Shown piece by piece: positions 6,201-13,158 of a stretch of 13,519 nt of DNA (positions are counted from its first letter, which is position 1; each line of letters begins with the position of its first letter). The position numbers and the translations under genes are program-made. Origin of the DNA: DATKBT01 sp035546295 (GTDB taxonomy: Bacteria; Acidobacteriota; Thermoanaerobaculia; Multivoradales; Multivoraceae); NCBI GenBank assembly GCA_035546295.1, contig DATKBT010000160.1, positions 1-13,519 of the forward strand, given 5' to 3'. The notes beneath the pieces were generated by a model. The model saw only the letters and a list, made by a program, of their open reading frames with translations, was not told the DNA's origin and searched no databases.

Positions 6201-8932
6201 GCCGCTCGTTCGACCGCCGCACCGCCCGCCTCCTCCTGCGCCTCCACTCTCGTGAATCCCGCGAGCGCTACGGCGACGAGATCGTCGAGCTGTTCGCCGA
6301 GCGTCTCGCGCAGGATCGCGGGCGCCGCACAGCCGCGAGCCGCTTCTGGCGCTGGTGCCGCGCCAGCGCCGATCTCGCCCTCTCCGGTCTGCTCGAGCGC
6401 TGGAGCCGTCGTTCGGCCTCGCCCACCGGCAGCGGCAGAGGCGGGGGCAGGGGTAACGGCAACGCCGACGGCAAGCCCTGGAGCGCGGGCAGTCGACGCG
6501 ACGGTCTGCTCGCCGAAACCCTGGCCGACCTGCGCGTCGCCGCGCGAGTCCTGCGCCGCCAGCCCGCCTTCACCCTGGTCGCCGTCCTCGCGCTCGCTGT
6601 CGGTCTCGCCGGCAACGCCGTGATGTTCGGCGTCGTCGACGGGCTCCTGCTCGAGCCGCTTCCGTTCGAGCACGCCGAGCGCCTGATGCGCCTCGACGAG
6701 ACCTGGCGCGACGAGGATCGATCGGTCGCCTACCTCAACTTCCTCGACTGGCGACGCGAGAGCCGCGCCTTCGACCGCATGGCGGCGGTCGCCGGCTGGT
6801 CGTTCGCGCTCCACTCCCCCGGCGGCGCGCCCCGGATCGTCTCCGGCGCCCTGGTCAGCGGTGACCTGCTCGGCGTGCTGGGAGAAGAGCCGCTGCTTGG
6901 CCGCGGTTTCGCGCCCGACGACTTCTCCCCGGTGGCCCCCCGCGTCGCGTGGATCGGCGAAGGGCTCTGGCGCGAGCGATTCGCCGCCGAGACCGACGTC
7001 GTCGGACGCTCGATCACTCTCGACGGCGAGACCTACACGGTGTCCGGCGTCCTGCCCCAGAGCTTTCGGTATCCCTCGGAGAGCCGACAGGTGTGGATCC
7101 CCGCCGAGCGGGTGCTCGACCGACGCGACCTCGAGGACCGCGACAGCCATCCGGGCCTCCACGTGCTCGCGCGCCTCGCTCCCACGGCGACTTCGGCCGA
7201 GGCGGCCGACGAAATGGCGCGCATCGCTCGCGGCCTCGCCGAGCTCCACCCCGACTCCAACGAGGATCACGGAGTTCGCCTGCTGCCGCTGCGCGAGGTC
7301 TATGTCGGCAGCGTCCGGCCGACCTTCGTGGCGCTCACCATCGCCGTCGGCCTGGTCCTGCTCATCGCCTGCGCCAACGTCGCCAACCTCCTGCTCAGCC
7401 GGGCGAGCACGCGGCGAGCCGAGATGGCGATCCGAACCAGCCTCGGCGCCCCTCGCCTGCGCCTGATCCGTCAGCTCCTCGCCGAAAGCCTGCTGATCGC
7501 GGCCCTCTCGGCCGGCTTCGGCCTGCTGCTCGCGGCCTGGGGGATGGGCGCGGCGCGCGCCATCCTCTCGGACTCGCTCCGCCTGTTCGCTGTCGAGCGC
7601 GTTACGCTCGATCATCGAGTGCTCCTGATCACGCTGGCCGCCGCCACGCTCACCGCCGTGCTCTTCGGACTGGCGCCGGCGCTGCGGGCGACGCGCCGCA
7701 GCAGCGATCCGCGATCGCCGACGACCGGCGCGCCGGGCTCGCGCGGCTCGGCAACGCTGCACGCCTCGGCCCGGCTCCAGAGCCTGCTGGTGGCGGGGCA
7801 GGTCGGGGTCTCGATGGTCCTGCTCATCGCCACCGTCTCGATGCTGGCGAGCATCTCGCGCCTGCGCAGCGCCGACCTCGGCTTCGATCCGCGCCACGTC
7901 TCGACCTTCGAGATCGATCTCGCCGGCGAGCGCTTCGCCGAGCCCGAGTCGACGGTGGAGCTCTTCGACCGGCTCGAGAGCGAGATCGCCGCGCTGCCGG
8001 GTGTCGAGGCGGTCGGCGCGGTGCGTCCGCTGCCGCTCTCCGGCTCCAATCGCCAGAGCGGGATCGCGCTCCTCGACTCGCCGGTGCGAGCGCCCGACGA
8101 GCCGCTGCGCACCGATTGGGGCTGGATCCGCCCGGGCTACCTGGAGGCGCTGCGCATCCCGCTGCTCGAGGGTCGCGGCATCGAGCCCACCGACGATCTC
8201 GACGGCCGGCCGGTGGTGCTCGTCGACCAGACGCTCGCGCGTGCGATGTACCCCGACGGCGCGCTCGGCCGCCGCATCCACTTCGCCGAGGCCGAGTGGG
8301 AGATCGTCGGCGTCGTCGGAGCGGTGCGGCACTACGGCGTGCGCCAGGAGACCCGCTACCAGCTCTACGTCCCGCAGGCCCAGCGCCCGACCAGTGCGCT
8401 GGTCTACACCGTGCGAGCGAGCACCGATCCCGAGAGCCTGGCCGCCGCGATCCGCGATCGCCTGTCCCGCCTGGCGCCCGATCAGCCTTTCGACGGCGTG
8501 CGGTCCCTCGACAGCCTCGTACAGCGCATGGTCGCTCGCGAGGCACTGCTCACCCTCATGCTCCGCCTGTTCACGGGGGTCGCGGTCGCGCTCGCCGTGC
8601 TCGGGCTGTACGGCGTCCTCGCCTACTTCGTGACGCTGCGACGCCCCGAGATCGGTCTGCGCCTGGCGATCGGCGCCACCGGGGGCGACGTCATCCGCCA
8701 GATCGCGGGTCGCGGCCTCGCCCTCGCCGCCCTCGGGATCGCCGCCGGCCTCCTCGCCGCCCCGCTCGCCACCCGCGCGCTCTCGTCCCAGCTCTTCGGA
8801 GTGGCGCCCATCGACCTCCCGATCTTCCTCGGCTGCGCCGCCCTCTTCCTGCTCACCGCCCTCGCCGCGGCCCTGATCCCGGCCTGGCGCGCCAGCCGGG
8901 TGAACCCGGTGATCGTTCTGTCCGAGGGCTGA
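6197..8932 (+). CDS. ADOP-type duplicated ABC permease (MacB/FtsX family)
   Basis: A 911-aa membrane protein. The N-terminal cytosolic part (about 1-120) has the RLHSRESRERYGDEIVELF motif typical of acidobacterial orphan permeases, then a Gly-rich linker near 78-90. Two MacB-like periplasmic domains follow, each tied to FtsX-type membrane bundles. Hydrophobic segments are near residues 125-150, 377-400, 430-455, 475-497, 531-555, 788-812, 838-858 and 874-897. Conserved FtsX cores are seen twice: RRAEMAIRTSLGAPRLRLIRQLL and RRPEIGLRLAIGATGGDVIRQIA; the chain ends in AWRASRVNPVIVLSEG. Such proteins resemble the permease of macrolide-exporter/lipoprotein-type transporters, but here no ATP-binding-cassette gene is adjacent, so the ATPase must be encoded elsewhere or is absent. 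The start GTG 6197 overlaps the padR stop by four bases. Substrate unknown. Confidence 0.92.
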   Translation: MSRSFDRRTARLLLRLHSRESRERYGDEIVELFAERLAQDRGRRTAASRFWRWCRASADLALSGLLERWSRRSASPTGSGRGGGRGNGNADGKPWSAGSRRDGLLAETLADLRVAARVLRRQPAFTLVAVLALAVGLAGNAVMFGVVDGLLLEPLPFEHAERLMRLDETWRDEDRSVAYLNFLDWRRESRAFDRMAAVAGWSFALHSPGGAPRIVSGALVSGDLLGVLGEEPLLGRGFAPDDFSPVAPRVAWIGEGLWRERFAAETDVVGRSITLDGETYTVSGVLPQSFRYPSESRQVWIPAERVLDRRDLEDRDSHPGLHVLARLAPTATSAEAADEMARIARGLAELHPDSNEDHGVRLLPLREVYVGSVRPTFVALTIAVGLVLLIACANVANLLLSRASTRRAEMAIRTSLGAPRLRLIRQLLAESLLIAALSAGFGLLLAAWGMGAARAILSDSLRLFAVERVTLDHRVLLITLAAATLTAVLFGLAPALRATRRSSDPRSPTTGAPGSRGSATLHASARLQSLLVAGQVGVSMVLLIATVSMLASISRLRSADLGFDPRHVSTFEIDLAGERFAEPESTVELFDRLESEIAALPGVEAVGAVRPLPLSGSNRQSGIALLDSPVRAPDEPLRTDWGWIRPGYLEALRIPLLEGRGIEPTDDLDGRPVVLVDQTLARAMYPDGALGRRIHFAEAEWEIVGVVGAVRHYGVRQETRYQLYVPQAQRPTSALVYTVRASTDPESLAAAIRDRLSRLAPDQPFDGVRSLDSLVQRMVAREALLTLMLRLFTGVAVALAVLGLYGVLAYFVTLRRPEIGLRLAIGATGGDVIRQIAGRGLALAALGIAAGLLAAPLATRALSSQLFGVAPIDLPIFLGCAALFLLTALAAALIPAWRASRVNPVIVLSEG

Positions 8933-9126
8933 GCTCTCCGATCCTGCAGAAAACACTCGCCTTGCCGCCGAGGACAGATCCGCGGACCAGGAGAGGAAGA
9001 GATTCTTCCGGCGACGCGAGTGGAATTGCGAGCTCGGGTCCGTCTTTACAGCGAAGCGAGGTCTTCCAGCACCTTGCTTCGTGCTTGGGGTCCGGCACCG
9101 GCCGGAACCCGAAGCCCACGACATCA
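8933..9126 (+). ncRNA. Structured 3' region of the permease operon or candidate small RNA
   Basis: No gene is seen between the permease stop and the terminator at 9127, yet the last 75 bases are strongly structured. Hairpin A: CGAAGCGAGG (9052-9061) with CCTTGCTTCG (9072-9081), ten pairs with one G-U. Hairpin B: TCCGGC (9091-9096) with GCCGGA (9101-9106), loop ACCG, extended by GGG/CCC outside a mismatch or bulge. Hairpins A and B can compete, because GTGCTT at 9081-9086 can pair with AAG and CAC at 9112-9119. The intrinsic terminator comes next. This is what a small RNA released from, or initiated in, a 3' UTR would look like, but no convincing promoter was found and it may simply be a 3' UTR. 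Confidence 0.3.
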
Positions 9127-9162
9127 GGCGCGGGGCTCCCGTGGGTCCCGCGCCCTTTTTTT
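9127..9162 (+). terminator. Strong intrinsic terminator downstream of the padR-ADOP operon
   Basis: GGCGCGGG (9127-9134) pairs perfectly with CCCGCGCC (9147-9154). The stem continues inwards as G-U, C-G, U-G and C-G to a four-base loop, giving 12 pairs. One C then precedes seven consecutive T residues (9156-9162). This is a textbook rho-independent terminator for + strand transcripts, about 195 bases after the permease stop. Confidence 0.88.
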
Positions 9163-9428
9163 CTGCCGGACGGACCGGCACCGCGGGAGCGAGAGGCCGC
9201 CGCGCGGCGGAGATCCGAGCGCTCCCCGACCTCCTCCGAAGTCGATGGCCTTCCGGGTGCCGCGGACCCACGCTGACCGGCGACCGAGCACGACCGGCAG
9301 ACACGGCGCCGGGGCTCGAGAGTAGCCCTCCCCCCCTGCCGCGGCCTACAATCGCGGCTTCGGACTCACGGCAGTCCCCGTTCGGACGCCCGTCCCACCC
9401 TCGAGGCCCCGACCCCCCATCGGGACAA
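9163..9428. promoter_or_regulatory. Non-coding stretch with possible tRNA promoter
   Basis: No coding sequence is recognised. The stretch holds a perfect 14-bp GC palindrome (CCGCCGCGCGGCGG at 9197-9210). It also holds a TACAAT at 9347-9352, a good -10 hexamer about 77 bases before the tRNA. The -35 position at 17-base spacing (AGCCCT, 9324-9329) is poor. A start near 9359 would give a tRNA precursor with a leader of about 70 bases. Confidence 0.3.
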
Positions 9429-9503
9429 GCCGACGTAGCTCAGTGGTAGAGCAGCTGATTCGTAATCAGCAGGTCGCCGGTTCAAGTCCGGCCGTCGGCT
9501 CCA
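9429..9503 (+). tRNA. tRNA-Thr (anticodon CGT)
   Basis: A complete 75-base cloverleaf. The acceptor is GCCGACG (9429-9435) with CGTCGGC (9493-9499); D stem GCTC/GAGC (9438-9441, 9449-9452). The anticodon stem is GCTGA/TCAGC (9454-9458, 9466-9470) around loop TTCGTAA, so the anticodon is CGT at 9461-9463 (reads ACG). The T arm is GCCGG/CCGGC (9476-9480, 9488-9492) with loop TTCAAGT. The discriminator is T9500 and CCA is encoded (9501-9503). All stems are fully paired. The DNA that follows looks accessory, and tRNA 3' ends are common integration sites, but I found no second copy of the tRNA end within the window. Confidence 0.97.
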
Positions 9504-9582
9504 AGCCCCCCCACGATTGGGATCACGTGGCGGAAGTCGAGCGTGATCTAGAGCAGCGGGAGAAGGACATCAGCGGCGGGCA

Positions 9583-9800
9583 TTCTCTCGTCGCCAAACT
9601 CCGTGCTCTCGAGGCCAGCTCTGACACTTGGCCGTCGGCCTCCTCGAGTCGATGCCGCCAATGTGCCGATGGTTGAGAGAGGCGAGGATCTTGGCCTCGG
9701 GCTCGAAGCGAGAGCTCGGGGGTTGAGGTGAAGGCCTCGGACAGCCCTTTGAGTGCGACATCGCGACTGAAGTGCGGGGAATCCCGGCCGGAGAACGACG
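9583..9800 (-). pseudogene. Decayed Ser/Thr protein kinase N-lobe fragment
   Basis: Reading the minus strand from about 9800 down, three frames together spell a bacterial Hanks-type kinase N-lobe. First comes GRDSPHFSRDVALKGLSEAF (with the beta-3 VALK lysine; VALK codons at 9748-9759). After one frameshift comes SRFEPEAKILASLNHRHIGGI (alpha-C region, ending at 9651). After another shift come LEEADGQ and, less clearly, SLATRE (9583-9600). The family pattern is RDVALKvL.eaf..dp..l.RFe.EAk.LAsLNHpnIa.iyGLEEadg. The glycine loop, catalytic loop (HRD) and everything after are missing. It is a dead relic lying between the tRNA and the next gene. The frame breaks could in principle be sequencing errors, but the truncation at both ends argues for real decay. 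Confidence 0.62.
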
Positions 9801-9860
9801 TGCCATCTGTTCAGGTAGGTCGTTGGCAGGCAGCCGATCTCGGAACCGTATGATTCGAAG

Positions 9861-12719
9861 GTGTGCGCATTCTCGGTTCCGATCGACCGCACGTCAACGT
9901 CGCAAGCGAAGATCACACTCTTCCGATCTCTCTTTCGCGGCCGCGAGGACGTGTATCCGAGGCGATTCGAGAGCCGGAAGACCGGGAAGGCCGGCTACGC
10001 GCCCGCGTGTAGCAACGAGTGGGTCCACGGCATCTGCGAGAAGCCGCGTATCAAGTGCGCGGATTGTCCCCACCGTCGCTTCTTAGCGGTGACCGATGAG
10101 GTGATTCACTGGCACCTGTCGGGGCAGGACCCTGTGGGCCAGCCCTTCGTCGCCGGTGTGTACCCGCTGCTCCTCGACGAGACGTGTTACTTCCTGGCAC
10201 TCGATTTCGACAAGAGCAGCTGGCAGGAGGACGCGCTCGCGTTCCTGAGAGCCTGTCGACAGCTCGAGCTGCCGACGGCGCTCGAACGATCGCGGTCGGG
10301 CCGCGGAGCGCACCTGTGGTTGTTCTTCGAAGAGGCGATCCCCGCCGCATTGGCGCGACGACTCGGTTCTCACCTGCTCACCGAAGCCATGGAGAACCGG
10401 CCCGACATCGGCCTCGACTCCTACGACCGGATGTTTCCCAATCAGGACACCCTGCCGCATGGAGGGTTCGGCAATCTGATCGCGATGCCGCTGCAGAAGC
10501 AGCCCCGCGACCAAGGAAACAGTGTCTTTCTCGACGAGGGGCTCAACCCGTGGTCAGACCAATGGGCGTTCCTGGCCAACGTTGGTCGCATCAGTCGGGG
10601 GCGCGTCGAGGCCATCGCCAGCAAGGCCGAGCGCAGGGGCCGAGTCGTCGGCGTTCGCCTGCCACCTCAGGACGAGGACGACGAGCCGTGGGCTGCACCG
10701 CCTTCGCGACGGCGAGCCGATCCGCCCTTGGTCGGCGGGCTACCCCGAGAGCTGGAGCTCGTCCTCGGGAACCAGGTCTACATCGCGAAGGAGGCTCTTC
10801 ATCCTGGTTTGAGGAACCGGCTGTTGCGACTGGCGGCGTTCCAGAACCCGGAGTTCTTCAAGGCCCAAGCCCTGCGGCTTTCCACTTACAACAAGCCGCG
10901 AGTGATCGCCTGCGCCGAGGACCACCCACACCACGTCGCACTTCCCCGCGGTTGCCTCGAAGAAGCTCGCCAGCTGCTCCGATCGCTGGGAGTCGCGGTG
11001 AAGATCCGCGATGAGCGGTCGTGCGGCCGTCCGCTCGTGGCCACCTTTCGCGGCGACCTCCGGCCCGAGCAACGAGCGGCCGCTGAGGCGATGCTTCGAC
11101 ATGACACCGGCGTGCTGGCAGCAACCACGGCCTTCGGAAAGACCGTCGTCGCTGCGTGGCTCATCGCTTCTCGAGGCACGAACACGCTCGTCCTCGTCCA
11201 CCGCCGCCAGCTGCTCGAGCAGTGGCTCGAGCGCCTGGCGACCTTCCTGGACGTTCCGGTGAAGTCGATGGGGCGCATCGGCGGCGGCACGAAGAGACCT
11301 TCCGGACGACTCGACGTAGCCCTCATCCAAAGCGTGGTCCGGAAAGGCATCGTCGACGATTGCGTGGCCGACTACGGACACTTGGTCGTCGACGAATGTC
11401 ACCACATCTCGGCGCAGAGCTTCGAGCAAGTGGCTCGGCTAGCGACGTCTCGGTTCGTTCTCGGGCTCTCTGCGACGGTGACGCGCAAGGACGGCCACCA
11501 TCCGATCGTCTTCATGCAGTGCGGTCCGATCCGGCATCGCGTGAGCGCCCGCAAGCAGGCGGCAGCACGGCCTTTCGATCATCTCGTTCTCGTGCAGCCG
11601 ACTTCGTTTCATTCCGAGCGTCCGCCCGATACCGACCGGCGACTCGAGTTCCAGGCCCTCTATCGAGAGCTGATCGAGGACGAGAGCCGCAATCGGCGAA
11701 TCTGCGACGACATCGTCGAGTCGGTGGGCGGCGGCCGATCGCCGTTGGTCCTCACCGAGCGCAACGACCACCTGGACCGTCTCGAGCGAGGGCTCGAGGG
11801 GCGAGTGCCCCATCTGATCGTGCTGCGGGCGGGCCTGGGAAAGCGACAGCGACAAGCGACCACCGAGCAGCTGGCGGCCGTCCCAGCCGAGGCGTCCCGA
11901 ATCGTCCTCGCTACGGGCAGGTATGTCGGAGAGGGATTCGACGACTCTCGTCTCGACACCCTGTTCCTTACCCTCCCCGTCTCGTGGCGAGGCACCGTAG
12001 CCCAATACGCAGGCCGATTGCACCGGCTTCACGACAGCAAGCGCGAGGTTCGCATCCACGACTACGCAGATCTCGACGTGCCGATGCTGGCGCGAATGTT
12101 CGACCGGCGCTGTCGCGGCTATGAAGCCATCGGCTATACCGTGGTGCTCCCCGCGAGCGCGATCCCTGGCTGGCCTGCCGACGTCGTGTTGCCGTCGGAT
12201 CCGGCCTGGAAACGAGACTACTCCGGCAGTGTGAGGCGGCTCGTCCGCGACGGCGTCGACGCGCCGCTCGCCCGATTGTTCACTCACGCTACGCGACTCG
12301 AGCCCCAATCCGGAGATGGGAGCCGGGCGCGAAGCGCCACCGAAGCGTTTCTGTACCGGCGTCTGGAGACACTCTCGGAGACGAAGGGGCGGTTTCGGCT
12401 CAACGCGAGACTTCCGATCCCGTTCGACGGCATGTCGAGCCTGGAAGTCGACCTGTTGTGCCACGAAGCTCGGATCGCAGTGGAGCTGGACGGCCCTCAG
12501 CACATCGCCGATCCCGATGCGTACCGCCGCGACCGTCGCAAGGACCAGCTCTTCCAGGAGAACGGCTACCTCGTGCTCAGGTTCCTTGCCGAAGACGTCG
12601 GCAAGGAGCTCGACCTCGTGCTCGACTCGATCCTGAGATCGCTGAGCAATCGCTTTTCGAGACCTCGGCCGGTAGCAACCCAGTCGTCGAGGTCGGACCA
12701 GCTCGGACTTCCTCGGTGA
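9861..12719 (+). CDS. TOTE-type primase (AEP) - SF2 helicase - DUF559-like nuclease fusion
   Basis: A 952-aa protein with three enzyme modules. (1) An AEP primase-like domain (about 17-235) of the type described in TOTE conflict systems: AKITLFRSLFRGREDVYP, a four-Cys putative zinc site (Cys50, 59, 66, 69), LDFD with Asp115/Asp117, SGRGAH with Ser146/His151, and DSYDRMFPNQD (186-196) before GGFGNLIAMPLQ. (2) An SF2 helicase (about 385-760): Walker A ATTAFGKT 421-428, DECH 511-514, SAT 537-539, motif VI QYAGRLHR 715-722. (3) A C-terminal DUF559/Vsr-like nuclease (about 830-935): Asp864, then E875-L-D877-G-x-x-H881, with RDRRKDQLF and GYLVLRF following. GTG 9861 is the first start after an in-frame TAG at 9816; no good ribosome binding site is seen. 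It probably senses or processes invading nucleic acid. Low GC and the flanking relic suggest transfer. Confidence 0.88.
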   Translation: MCAFSVPIDRTSTSQAKITLFRSLFRGREDVYPRRFESRKTGKAGYAPACSNEWVHGICEKPRIKCADCPHRRFLAVTDEVIHWHLSGQDPVGQPFVAGVYPLLLDETCYFLALDFDKSSWQEDALAFLRACRQLELPTALERSRSGRGAHLWLFFEEAIPAALARRLGSHLLTEAMENRPDIGLDSYDRMFPNQDTLPHGGFGNLIAMPLQKQPRDQGNSVFLDEGLNPWSDQWAFLANVGRISRGRVEAIASKAERRGRVVGVRLPPQDEDDEPWAAPPSRRRADPPLVGGLPRELELVLGNQVYIAKEALHPGLRNRLLRLAAFQNPEFFKAQALRLSTYNKPRVIACAEDHPHHVALPRGCLEEARQLLRSLGVAVKIRDERSCGRPLVATFRGDLRPEQRAAAEAMLRHDTGVLAATTAFGKTVVAAWLIASRGTNTLVLVHRRQLLEQWLERLATFLDVPVKSMGRIGGGTKRPSGRLDVALIQSVVRKGIVDDCVADYGHLVVDECHHISAQSFEQVARLATSRFVLGLSATVTRKDGHHPIVFMQCGPIRHRVSARKQAAARPFDHLVLVQPTSFHSERPPDTDRRLEFQALYRELIEDESRNRRICDDIVESVGGGRSPLVLTERNDHLDRLERGLEGRVPHLIVLRAGLGKRQRQATTEQLAAVPAEASRIVLATGRYVGEGFDDSRLDTLFLTLPVSWRGTVAQYAGRLHRLHDSKREVRIHDYADLDVPMLARMFDRRCRGYEAIGYTVVLPASAIPGWPADVVLPSDPAWKRDYSGSVRRLVRDGVDAPLARLFTHATRLEPQSGDGSRARSATEAFLYRRLETLSETKGRFRLNARLPIPFDGMSSLEVDLLCHEARIAVELDGPQHIADPDAYRRDRRKDQLFQENGYLVLRFLAEDVGKELDLVLDSILRSLSNRFSRPRPVATQSSRSDQLGLPR

Positions 12720-13125
12720 ATCCCTCAGGGCTGGCAGGAGAACTCGAAGCGAGTCTCCCCAGGACTCTGATCCGCTTCGACCCGCTCCCCAACGTTCGCC
12801 TGGAACTCCCTGCTCAGATCGAGCTGAGCGGGCGACAGCGGAACCCGTTCTGTACAACAACTCGGCCGAAGCTCGGGCTGCCTCCCGGTGGAGTAGCTGA
12901 GTAGTCCGCCCAGCCGAGCTCTGTGACCCACCTCGCCGCTGACCGCCGAAGCCGGCGGAGGCCGTTCGAGCAACCAGTTCCCCGTGCCTTGACGGTTCCG
13001 CTCTCGACGGTCGTGCTCCAAGCACCCGCTCACCAAGTCGCAAGTGGCACTCACCCAGAGGGACGACCCCAGCTGCTCTCGAAGAACGCAGGCAGCAGGC
13101 CCGATCCGAGGGCTCTATCTCGGCC
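12720..13125. other. Non-coding stretch after the TOTE-type gene
   Basis: No gene is recognised on either strand. Open frames exist (for example minus strand 12725-13054), but their residue composition and lack of recognisable motifs do not support coding. The heptamer GAGTAGT occurs at about 12898-12904 and again at 13126-13132. No terminator, transposon end or tRNA-end duplication was seen. It may be decayed island DNA. Confidence 0.4.
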
Positions 13126-13141
13126 GAGTAGTACACTGCTC
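13126..13141. promoter_or_regulatory. Imperfect inverted repeat upstream of the NTase gene, possible operator
   Basis: GAGTAGT (13126-13132) and ACTGCTC (13135-13141) form a dyad around AC with one T-G mismatch. It overlaps a -10-like TACACT (13132-13137) lying 22 bases before the first ATG. This arrangement would suit autoregulation of an abortive-infection or toxin-antitoxin-like gene pair. The evidence is positional only. Confidence 0.3.
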
Positions 13142-13158
13142 GCGGGTGGTAATCGACG

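Noticed and set aside
9197..9210. A perfect 14-bp GC palindrome as an operator
   Set aside because: Composed only of G and C in very GC-rich DNA and not placed near a convincing promoter; chance is likely.
6086..9304. A long minus-strand open frame opposite the permease gene
   Set aside because: It crosses the permease and the terminator region, has no recognisable motif, and arises from GC-rich codon positions; the + strand permease is clear.
9918..9929. A 12-base match to the end of a common Illumina adapter (CTCTTCCGATCT)
   Set aside because: It is in frame and encodes part of KITLFRSLFRGRED, the expected start of the AEP domain, so coincidence is the simpler reading; read-level inspection would settle it.
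12725..13054. A possible small minus-strand gene after the TOTE-type gene
   Set aside because: No recognisable motif, atypical composition, no ribosome binding site; not supported as coding.
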